From assembly GCF_016808335.1 (NCBI RefSeq), contig NC_053148.1:15466433-15530432 (forward strand): a stretch of DNA of 64,000 nt, read 5' to 3'. The notes below the pieces were generated by a model that did no database searches, had not been told where the DNA came from, and saw nothing but the letters and a program-made list of their open reading frames with translations. Every line of letters starts with the position of its first letter. Position 1 is the stretch's first letter. The stretch is from Panicum virgatum. Taxonomy: Eukaryota; Streptophyta; Magnoliopsida; Poales; Poaceae. Both the position numbers and the translations under genes were made by a program. This document shows, one piece after another, positions 55,444 through 64,000 of the stretch.

Positions 55444-58400
55444 CTAGTTTTGCGCCATGACTGTTGAAAAGCCGGGTGCACCTTTGGTAGTCAAACCAAT
55501 TTCTTTTGCAATATATAACTTCTTCCTTGCGTAGTCCACGTAGATCTTTGGTTTTGAATTTTGAAGTAAAATGAAAATGCCACAATTAACTAGGAATAAC
55601 ATCACCTAAATAGCCATGTCAAATTTGCTAACCAGGGTAAAAAATTAACCATTTTTTTTTTGACGGCCTCTGTGATCAATGGACGAGCTGCATCCTCTGA
55701 AACCTATGCATACAGATGTTCCATCAATATAAACTGCAAAATTCAGTTGGACAAGGAAATCATGCAAATCATGCTTACCAAATCATCAATGCGGGCCACG
55801 TAAGCATTATACTGAAAAACAGAAACAAAATTATAAGAAATTTCTATATGACTTGATCAATGGAAAAACATCCACCATAAGTGTAGGAATATGGATAATA
55901 AAACTGACAAGGATAACCATACCTTATCTTTCATTGACAATCTCGATCGAGTGTTTTTTTCAAGCTCTAGTTCAATCTCAAGACTGCACGAGGGAAACAT
56001 TTTTCCATGATATACTCCCAACAGAGCTTCTCTGAAATCCATCTGAAAGAAGTTTGAGATAAATATGTCAATAAGCAAATGAGTATATAAAGCAACGCAC
56101 AAATAGAAAATAACATAAAAGCACAAGTTTCTTAGTTGCGCATACTTAGGTACTAACCTTTTGCTTAGCAACCCGCTTCCAGATCTCGAAATAGACAGCA
56201 TCCAATCCCTTATGCCTGAAATCAAACTTAACACTCCACATATGTTCCTGAATTTGAAAAACTCCAACTGTCAAATACCAATATGCCATTACCACCCATT
56301 GTAATTAAACTAAAACTGAATGAGGTGGCATTACTTCGAAACCGGAGAAAACTAATCTTGGGGAAACATTGGGAAAGCCTGCTGCAATCTTCAGTGCTTG
56401 AACACATGCCACATTTTGAACTCTTTCCCACTAAAATCAAAACAGTTTACATGCAAGATGTGTCAACCTAAACACATTGCATGAATGCTAATTAGGTGCA
56501 AAAGGGTTTCGGGGGATGCTTACCGGAAGTGTGTTGTCCAGCAGATAATCTTAAATCCACTGTCATGTGACAAAAAGGCTATCAGATCACAACCGTATGA
56601 CCAGTAGCTTACAATTTAATCGAACTGATAATACCTTAGTCTCATTTTCTATGGCTTCACAATATTGGACATATGCTAGGTCTTCTGCATAGGTATTACG
56701 AGTTTTGCTCTCCAATCATGATACTCACCCTGCACAAAGGATACATTATCTGTTGAAAGCACTTTGATACCTGCTAATATGCCTGTACTCACATGAGAAG
56801 GATATCTAGAGGGACATTTCAAAATAGGTGATACGGGCACTTGCTGATTATCACAGTATTGATTTCCAACATATGTCTGATTTGATACAAACCACAAGCT
56901 AGACTTTGCAGATCTGATGAAAAAACAACAGTCATATGGAAATCCTATTTGATAACGTGATCTCCATCCAAATAACCAAGCCTAATATGCATTGTCCATA
57001 ATCACAAAATCATAAAAGGTGTAGTCACTTACTCAAACCAGACAGCTAATATATCTTGATTGTAACTTGTTCCCTGACTAGATACCCAGTTTGTTACATA
57101 TAATGAAATCGATTGCCAACGGTACATGTCTAGAAATTGCAAATACACATTTTTCTACTATAAACAAATTATCCCACAAAAGGGTGTATTGTGGAGCAGA
57201 AAATAACAAGAAAAACTATTATTTCTCTCAACTCAAAGGTTGTATAATAAGAAATATAAGCAACAACGGTGATATGGTGCACTAAAACGTTTTTTTCTAC
57301 CTCCAATAATAGAAAAAGAATAGCCAGGTTGGCTATGATTGTTGACATGTACCACAATTGTTTGAGATACCAAGCCGATCCTAAATTTTACAACTGCCAT
57401 TTCACTGGTCCAGTCTAACACTCTAACCACCAACTCAGGTCAAAAGGGTCTAGAGTTTTCATGTACTTGAACAATCAACTCACTTATATAAACCAAGACA
57501 AGGCTCTGGTTCCAAATAGTCAAGAGTTCTCGGGTTGATGGGGTTAGAGGAATGTGGTATGTAACTTGTGAGAGGTTTTCTTATAGCAGTTCAAAAGTAC
57601 TTCAACAAAATGTAGACACAAAACATGCTATATTAGCTAGAACAAAATAGAATAATGGTTCCTTGGATGGATTATTGCTACCCTTGTTGACGTCGAAACA
57701 ACAAATGTAGACACAAAACATGCTATATTAGCTTCAACAAAACTATGGCTCATAGGTGAAACAGGTCAAGGAAATCGAATACTAGTCAAATCATATCAGC
57801 ATAATCATCCTCCTTTGCCAATATTTTTTTTTGGAATAAAGCTCCAAACGAATGTAAACAATAACATGAAATCCAACCAATGTAGGACGTAACCCACAAG
57901 TCCACTCCCAACTTAAAGAATGTAGTATGGGTATAGTAACATGATTGGTTGTACATAGTAACAAAAATGAGCGTTAAGCTAGCGGTAGCGGGCATGGCGA
58001 AGTTAAGTGTTGATACTTACATAACTACGAAGCACTATACGCTGGTAGTCCTCAAAGCCAACGTAGTTGCAGAGTTCATCATTGAAGTACCATTCAAGAC
58101 TCTCCTCATAGTACCTAAAGTACCCCTCATCATCATTAAGAATGGACGGAGGATAGTGCTGTGTCAGACTTCCACCATCCAGCTCATCCAACTTCGCGTC
58201 GACTGATAACTACAGAAAACATTCGGAAAGTAATTAAACACAAAGCAGGGCAGATGCAGAAAACTGGAATAGAAAGGACCACAGCATGATACTGTACCTC
58301 GTACGCCCTGATGCGGTACAACGCTAGCCGCTCATTAAGCTTAATGAGCTCCTGTGGCTCATATTCCGTCATATAATCAGGGTCCACCTCAGGAGGGTCA

Positions 58401-58850
58401 TGGTTTAACTGCCTTGAGTAATACCATATCTTCTCTGCAATGTCGTCCATGTCTAGTTCAAGGAGGGCTTGTGCGTCCCCTCTTATTCTTTCTTGTTCTT
58501 GTTTGTAGTCCTCAATGGCCTGGACGCCGATCTTGTCAGAGTTTTGACCATCTTCATCATGCGTAATAATCTCGTTGAGCGCCACAGGAGGAGGATTTTT
58601 GCCAGAACGTCCTTCTTCATCTTCATCCAGTGTCACCTTGCCATGATCGACAGAAGAAGTTGGCTTTGGCTGCTTCTCCACACTCAGTGGTGAGCGCTTC
58701 CCCCACAACAATGGAGGTTTCTTCCTGGGCTTCTCCTGACACGCTGCTGCTGTGGCTAGGAGGCATACCAGACTTTTCCATCACTAGATTTGCATCATCA
58801 ATGCAACCTTTCTTCTTGAGATGCCCCTCAAGCAGCAAGGTGTGCTTCAT
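55444..58850 (-). pseudogene. Multi-exon gene of an uncharacterised grass protein family, probably a pseudogene
   Basis: Nine candidate exons follow from GT-AG sites: 58850-58298, 58202-58021, 56729-56635, 56559-56524, 56430-56335, 56247-56158, 56042-55923, 55811-55779, 55703-55650 and 55545-55444 (ten blocks, the first composite). Marker stretches are LKKKGCIDDANLVMEKSGMPP, PPLLWGKRSPLS, LNERLALYRIRAYE, LDELDGGSLTQHYPPSIL, FRYYEESLEWYF, VACVQALKIAAGFPNVSP, EHMWSVKFDFRHKGLDAVYF and YVDYARKKLYIAKEIGL. I associate this pattern with a family of unknown function found in many copies in grasses. The last six exons are intact and all in phase 0. Against function: a TAA at 56551-56553, a 95-nt exon where 96 is expected (56729-56635), a phase mismatch at 58202 and a frame break near 58715. 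Expression with exon skipping cannot be excluded. Confidence 0.7.
56551..56553 (-). other. In-frame TAA in a 36-nt exon
   Basis: The exon 56559-56524 reads W-I-stop-DYLLDNTLP between good AG and GT sites. Family members have a charged residue there, so a GAA/GAG-to-TAA-type change is likely. The exon is 12 codons long, so skipping it would keep the frame. Confidence 0.65.
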
Positions 58851-59616
58851 GCTTCCTTTGTAGGTGGAGCAGCAGAGCCATCTCCTGCTTCTTGCAAGTT
58901 GGCACAGAGGTCACTGGCTGGCAAGATCTTGAGATATTGACTGGAGGCCTTATCTTAACCCGTCGAGGTTAGGGTTTCAGGGATCGCTGCGATTGGGTCG
59001 ACGGTCGGAGTCCCCGCGCTGCTGGTCCTGCTGGAGAAGGTAGCCCTCGCTCGATTCGGAGAGATCGATTGGAGGAGCGAGGGGAGGGGATATGGCGTTG
59101 CCGTTCCCGTTTCGTATCGGGGAGGGGAGGGGATAACTCACGGTGGCAACGGAGCGGGGAGGTCGGGGACACAGCTCCCGTCCCCGCCCCGATCCCTGAT
59201 TCCGTTCTCCGCCCCGGCCCAGATATGCTTGACGGGGAGAAATCCGTCCCCGGCCCCGGCTACGACATATCCCCGGTCCCCAATGGGCCCCACGGGGAGC
59301 AGCTGCCTGGATGGCCGGCGACGGTGAGGAGCAGCGAGGGCGCGTCCGCGCGAGGATGGACGATGACCTCGCAACTTGCAAGGAGGACAACAGCGGGGGC
59401 GCAAGGCTGGCGAGGGTGATTGGGCAAGCGGACGACTGGCGAGAGCGCAAGGAATCCAGCGGCGCGAGTATGCCGAGCCAGGGGACGACCGGCGACGAGT
59501 GCGCGGGGAGAACGGCCTGTGAGGGCTCGAGGAGGATGGTCGGTGAGGGCGCGGGGAGAACGGCCGGCGATGGCGCGAGGAGAACGGCCGGCGAGGGCGC
59601 GGGGCTGGCCGGTGAG
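58851..59616. other. GC-rich flank upstream of the gene
   Basis: 58851-58980 may be the gene's leader. 59080-59300 is made of GGGGA/TCCCC-rich inverted blocks, typical of small hAT-like repeats. 59480-59610 has ~25-bp repeats around GGGCGCGGGGAGAACGGCCGGCG. Open frames here are on both strands in all phases and are not credible genes. Confidence 0.4.
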
Positions 59617-60393
59617 CAGGCCCGGCCCTGGAGGGGGGCGAGCGGGGCGGCCGCCCCGGGCCCCCACTCCAGGTATACATGTATAGTATACGTTTGAGGC
59701 TAGAGTGCAGTTACTCCAAAATTCCAATCGTCAGTTTCCTTTCCCCGCTCGCAGCAAATCGCGATCTCGGCGTCGGCGTCTATCTTTCCGTGTTCCACGC
59801 TTGCTTCTGCAGTTCCACGCCCGGCCGCCGCGACTGTCGAGGCCGGCTGCGCGACGACGGCCAACGAGCGACGGCAGGCTGCAGGCAAGACGCAGCGCTC
59901 GAGGCTCGACGGGAAGCCTGGACCGGCCAACCAGGCCTGATCACGCATGTGCTGAAGCTGAATTGTTGTTTGCTGATGCACGCAGGCACGCAGCACGCAA
60001 GCGTCAAGGCGGCAGGCAAGTTATATTCATCTATAATCTATTCATGTTAGTTTAATTCCATAATCGTTTCTCTCCTGGATCAATCTTGTCTTCTTCTTTT
60101 TTTTTTAATTTACTACACAGCCCATTCATAGCTAACTTATTTTATCTTTAATTTCAGCATAAAGTACTATCATGTCATCTAGAAATTATTGGATGAAATC
60201 GATATTGATACTATCGTCACCCACTTCGCATCTAAAATACTAAAAGAAAATTTTGAGGTAATTTATAGATTGCTCGGTATTAATATTTTATGATACTATT
60301 TGTTCATATATTATTTATTTATTTATTTATTATTACTAAGGGCCCTTAGTATAAATCTCGCTCCGAGCCCCCAAAATCTCAGGACCGAGCCTG
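59617..60393. mobile_element. hAT-type non-autonomous element (777 bp) with perfect 8-bp target duplication
   Basis: Ends CAGGCCCGGCCCTGG and, on the minus strand, CAGGCTCGGTCCTGAG. The target duplication CCGGTGAG is present at 59609-59616 and 60394-60401. The insertion splits a GC-rich tract that reads continuously when it is removed. The interior has no transposase. Confidence 0.85.
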
Positions 60394-60494
60394 CCGGTGA
60401 GGTCCTGACTGGCGAAGATGGCGACGCCGCGAGGATGGCCTCAAGAGTCGAATCTTTGCGTAGTCAGGTGAGAGGTGAGGTGAGGCTGCTGGCC

Positions 60495-60593
60495 AACGAG
60501 TGGAATTGACCTATTGGGCTTCGATGGGCTGCAATTGTTGATGGGCCACTACATACTTCGAGGCCCATGGTGCCCCGCTGGTGAGAAATCATC
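60495..60593. repeat. Right arm of the inverted duplication, inner block (99 bp)
   Basis: Reverse complement of 39677-39775, about 94% identical. Confidence 0.85.
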
Positions 60594-60890
60594 CATCTGT
60601 GACTGTATGCTGATGTCAGGTATGGGGTAGTGAAAAGATTGCGAGGAATCGTTGTAGGAGGAAGAAGAGTACTGTCTAGTGTCGTAGTCCGTCGGTCCAA
60701 CCGTTCTCCTCTGTGATTGCGGTGCTCCATGATCGGTGTCCTCTGCGATACGGGCCCCGTGCCCAGCCAAATGTTGTTTGAATCTAGTCGCACCACCTCC
60801 TCCTTTCTGCATACGATAATAGTTGCATTGCCATCCGGGATAAAGATTTTCACCATGTTCCCATACAACATCTCTATCTCTGCCTGCCAT
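60594..60890 (-). pseudogene. hAT transposase N-terminus with BED zinc finger, truncated
   Basis: The minus-strand frame from ATG 60890 reads MAGRDRDVVWEHGENLYPGW, then QCNYYRMQKGGGGATRFKQH and LAGHG. This is the BED finger of hAT transposases, which binds the transposon ends. The second Cys of the expected CNYC is Tyr, so zinc binding is probably lost. A Ser/Tyr-rich linker follows (RQYSSSSYNDSSQSFHYPIP), then the frame passes into flanking sequence at about 60593. The catalytic and dimerisation domains are absent. Confidence 0.7.
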
Positions 60891-61674
60891 TGTCTATCTG
60901 CATAAATGGACAACAAAAACATATCAATCACATAAATAAAATCCTAAATCCTACACCTAAATCTTATCTAAATTCTAAAACATATCAGTTATACACCTAA
61001 ATATTACCTAAATCCTAAAACAAATCATCTAATATTCTAAATCATACACCTAACAAATCATTCTAATAAAAAAATTGGAGTTCATACCTTGCTCTCCCGG
61101 TCGGACCGGCTTACCGGCGCTACCGGCCGGTTAGCCGCGCGTACCAGCCGGCTGGCCGGCTCTGCGCGCCGGTCGCGCGGTGGGGGGTACCAGATCTGCG
61201 ACCGGTCCGGCTTACCGGACTAACCGGCCGTCTACCCGCGCGCGGCGAGTGGCTTACCGGCGGCGAGCACCGGTCGCTGCCTGGGGGCGGCGGACAGGTC
61301 GCGCGGAAGGGGGGTTAGGGTTATGGGGTCGCGCCGTGGGGGGGGGGGCGCTGCAGTCTGGAGTCTATGAAGGTCGCCGGCGCGGTGGGCCTTAAGGGGC
61401 CGGCCCATTTTTTTTCTTTTTCTTTTTTGATTTAACTTCAAATTCCCGCAAATTATACTGAATGAACGAATTTTTGATAAAATTTGACACCATTAGATTT
61501 GTCGCACCTTCAAGTATTTTTAGAATTTTTTTGGAAATTTTTCATTTTTTGAAATTCAAATTTGAATTTTGAATTGGGGCCGGTTTGATACCGGCCGAAA
61601 CCGGAACCAGCCCGGACCGGTATGACTTGTTACGGGTCAAACCAGACCGATTCCGGTCGGTTTTTTTAACCCTG
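60594..61674 (-). mobile_element. hAT element, 5' portion, inside the right arm
   Basis: The right end, on the minus strand, is CAGGGTTAAAAAAACCGACC, followed by CCGGT-rich subterminal sequence, a GC-rich leader (61080-61400) and a BED-finger reading frame. It stops abruptly at the inner duplication block near 60593, so its 3' half has been deleted. CCCGAACC (61675-61682) is one candidate copy of the target duplication; the partner is lost. Confidence 0.65.
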
Positions 61675-63330
61675 CCCGAACCTCGCATCCGAGCTGGGCA
61701 GAAATGGGAGACAGGTAGGAGGCTGAGCCCAGATTAAAAAATGTGACATCGTCTGGCACACATTTCCATACCTACCACATCAGCGACTACCAACTTCACT
61801 TCCCAGGCCGGTGTAGGTGGGAAACTATATTTGTTGTCGGTGGCACGGGTAGCGCTCCATTGTAGGCGACGAGCCGGTTGCAAGCGGCTGGAATACGAAG
61901 CTGGAGAAGTTGAACCCCTTCGCGAGTTGGTTACAAAAAAGATTTCTAATTTCATATTTTAACCTACTTGCATTACACAGGCCTCGGCCAGACCGGTCGG
62001 CCACAGTTTTTTTTGCCAATTTTAGCTGTCAACATATGCCCCCTCCTTTTTAGTGAGCTTTGTAAGCCAAAAATCAACTACCAGAACCAAGTATAAGAAC
62101 TATGCTTTACACAGATGGCCTAAAAATAATACTAAGGGTGTTACTCTCATGTCGGCCATCTTCACCATCAAGTGTCTTGCTATATGCTAGAATATTATTT
62201 CTTCAAGTATCTTCCGTTAAGAGCCCTAGGTAAATGCTTTTCTTGCAGTGTCTCCATCATATATGAATTCCGGAAGATAACTTTGACAATCTTGTATGGA
62301 CCTTCCCAACTTGATGATCATTTGTTGAACTTGTTATTTTTCATCCCATGAGGTACAATTATCTTTCAAACCAAGCTCACCAATCTAAAAAGATTTACCT
62401 TTATCTTTTTTTGTTGTAAGCTCTAGCCACCCAAAGCTTGCCTTTTTCAATCTTCTTAAGAACCCTCAAACGCTTGCCGGTCACCTCATCAATATTATCC
62501 ATCATTATATCATGGTAATCAATAGTAGAAAGATCATTTTATTTGGCCAACCTATAAACTTCCAGATATTTTTACAATGCACAAGAATCAGCAATGGACG
62601 ATAAATACGTTGGCCTTCGTGAGTGGGACAATCAAGAGCCGCCGAGTAGCGTTCGTAGGGAATGGAAGAAAACATGTATTCAATGTGCACTTTAATAATG
62701 TTCTCTAATGATATACTATAATGGTGTTTTATTTCCATATAATTTAATTTTGTAAGTGTAAGAATTTTTATTTGTCAAACATATTTCATGTCTCGATCGC
62801 GAAGTAGCTTGATAGATCAACATTGGAGGGAATCTAATTTTTTAAAAAATAGCGGGAACTAGAATAAAAAATGTCAAATTCAAATAAATTATTTGGTGGG
62901 CAGTAAAAATATTTCCAGGGTTGGATCACACCTTCACTTGTCACTAGAGGGGCTGGAAGCACGGCTTTCTCATCTACTTCATCAGCAGAGAGATCTAAAT
63001 CTGTTTAATTGGTGATCAAGATCAAATCTATTTCATCTACATCAATAACTCTACAAGAACAAAGGCTTCCATGACGATTTCAGAGCCCATGACAATTTCA
63101 GGCTCTGGTTAGTTCTTATGTAATTGATTATGTACTAAGATTAATTAGTGATTATGATTAAGCTAAACTAAGATTGTATTTATAGATAGATTAAATCTAA
63201 CACTAATGCCTTCTGTACGTACAGGTTCCTGCCGACGAGAACCAACCGCGAAGGATGGAGGAGATCGCTGTTGAGATTGAAGTGGCCCTACGACGCATCG
63301 TGGCGAAAAGAGAGCACGCCTTGAGGAACG
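61675..63330. repeat. Right arm of the large inverted duplication, outer block
   Basis: Reverse complement of 35350-36979. Both ends are defined by loss of homology: at the hAT element (61674) and at the point where the left copy is cut by the CACTA terminus (near 63329). Confidence 0.8.
62150..62535 (-). pseudogene. Ty3/gypsy integrase C-terminal fragment, right copy
   Basis: Same sequence as at 36100-36480 in reverse; ends in the polypurine tract and LTR start (TGTTGACAGC at 62034 on the minus strand). Frame breaks make it non-functional. Confidence 0.7.
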
Positions 63331-63457
63331 GCGAGGCGACAAGTGACGACCTCCTCAGCCTGCTCCTGGCGTCGAACATGGAGCACTGCAGGGGCGGTGC
63401 CGGTGACTCCGGTGTCGGCGGCGGCATCACCACCGACGACGTGATCGGGGAGTGCAG
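63225..63457 (+). pseudogene. Cytochrome P450 (CYP72-type) internal exon
   Basis: Bounded by an acceptor (CGTACAG|GTTCC) and a donor (TGCAG|GTGAGG). It encodes MEEIAVEIEVALRRIVAKRE, then HALRNGEATSDDLLSLLLAS and GGGITTDDVIGEC. In CYP72 proteins this is the segment just before the I-helix oxygen-binding motif (AGxET), which would come in the next exon. The opening FLPTRTNR reads in a different frame from RMEEI, so a one-base shift may lie near 63250; the left copy shares it. No preceding or following P450 exon is found nearby, so this is an isolated exon, not a working gene. Confidence 0.75.
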
Positions 63458-63661
63458 GTGAGGTGTAATGCCTTATTAATAAGTAAGCTTGTACGTAAGC
63501 ACCAGCACGACGACATAGCTCCGCCGGCCGGACACTGAACGCCGGCCGGCCTACTCGCACGTCGCGCCGGTCTCGGTCGGTCTGCTAAAGCCAGAGCATG
63601 CCGCACATGTCAGGCTCAAGGTGCTCCTCCCAAGACTATAGTGTACGCAACAATGAGCTGA
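63458..63661. other. Flank after the P450 exon
   Basis: No P450 continuation (no AGxET or heme-binding motif) is seen. CCGGCCGG-rich sequence occurs at 63520-63555. Confidence 0.4.
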
Positions 63662-64000
63662 GGGCAACTCCAACCGAGTGCTCATTTGGACCCCTACCTT
63701 ATAGATGAGGGTTAAAAAATATCTCTCCAACCAGTCTCTCATCTCACCCCCAACGGATGAGGCGACCTCATCCCCGCCCCTCAGACTCCCACTTGTAGGA
63801 GGTCCTCTCCCGAGCCCTCATCCGGCGACGGCGGCAACAATCGGCCCTCCCGCGCCTCCACGGAGGTTTCCCCGCGCCGTCCACAGAAGATTCCTGGCGC
63901 AAGGTACATCGATTTCTCATCTCCGGTGACCATAGAGTCTAGGAAAGAGAAGAGAAATGGTGTACCTTGTAGATCTGGAGGCGGTACATCCAACGGCCGT
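63662..64000 (+). mobile_element. Possible PIF/Harbinger-like element, left part
   Basis: GGGCAACTCCAACCGAGTGC followed by GGACCCC and CTCCAACCAGTCTCTC resembles the ends of small grass DNA transposons. It runs off the window, so the other end and the target duplication cannot be tested. The GC-rich part (63760-63990) has no recognised gene. Confidence 0.4.

Noticed and set aside
59138..59727. Open frames over 59.1-59.7 kb
   Set aside because: Repeat-driven GC-rich sequence; some frames cross the hAT insertion boundary at 59617.

Overview
This is plant nuclear DNA, almost certainly from a grass (Poaceae). It shows Tat-, Athila- and chromovirus-type Ty3/gypsy elements with plant tRNA primer sites, CACTA, hAT, PIF/Harbinger, Stowaway and Helitron DNA transposons, a CYP72-type P450 exon, and a multi-exon relic of a protein family I associate with grass genomes. 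Coding is eukaryotic: GT-AG introns, no operons. No species can be fixed from the sequence alone. No tRNA or rRNA gene, CRISPR array or clearly intact host gene was seen.

Positions 1-35349 are one deep nest. A CACTA transposon in minus orientation (right end at 35349, left end off the window) sits in a fragment of a P450 exon. Its TNP2-type transposase is split by three insertions. (1) Athila element B, whose 3' LTR ends at 18467, carries Athila element A (to 14297), whose 5' LTR is in turn broken by a Tat-lineage element (to 6209). (2) A gag-protease-only gypsy element fills 19336-24680 (TSD GGTAC). (3) A non-coding element with a tRNA-Asp primer site fills 26373-35116 (TSD GGCAC).

Positions 35350-63457 are dominated by an inverted duplication. 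The left arm (35350-36979 plus 39677-39775) matches the right arm (60495-60593 plus 61675-63330) at about 94-95% in the parts compared by eye. Each arm holds the same P450 exon piece, a gypsy integrase tail and an LTR start. Each arm then took its own insertions: CACTA, PIF/Harbinger and hAT on the left, and a hAT with a BED-finger gene on the right.

Between the arms lie hAT, Stowaway, CACTA-derived and Helitron elements, a three-unit ~630-bp tandem repeat, a Ty1/copia protease-integrase relic (52670-53665), and the one host-like gene (55444-58850, minus strand). That gene has well-formed splice sites but also a nonsense codon and frame breaks. The last ~340 bases begin another DNA-transposon-like sequence. 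The window is therefore mainly a record of transposition; the host material is one gene relic and two copies of a P450 exon.
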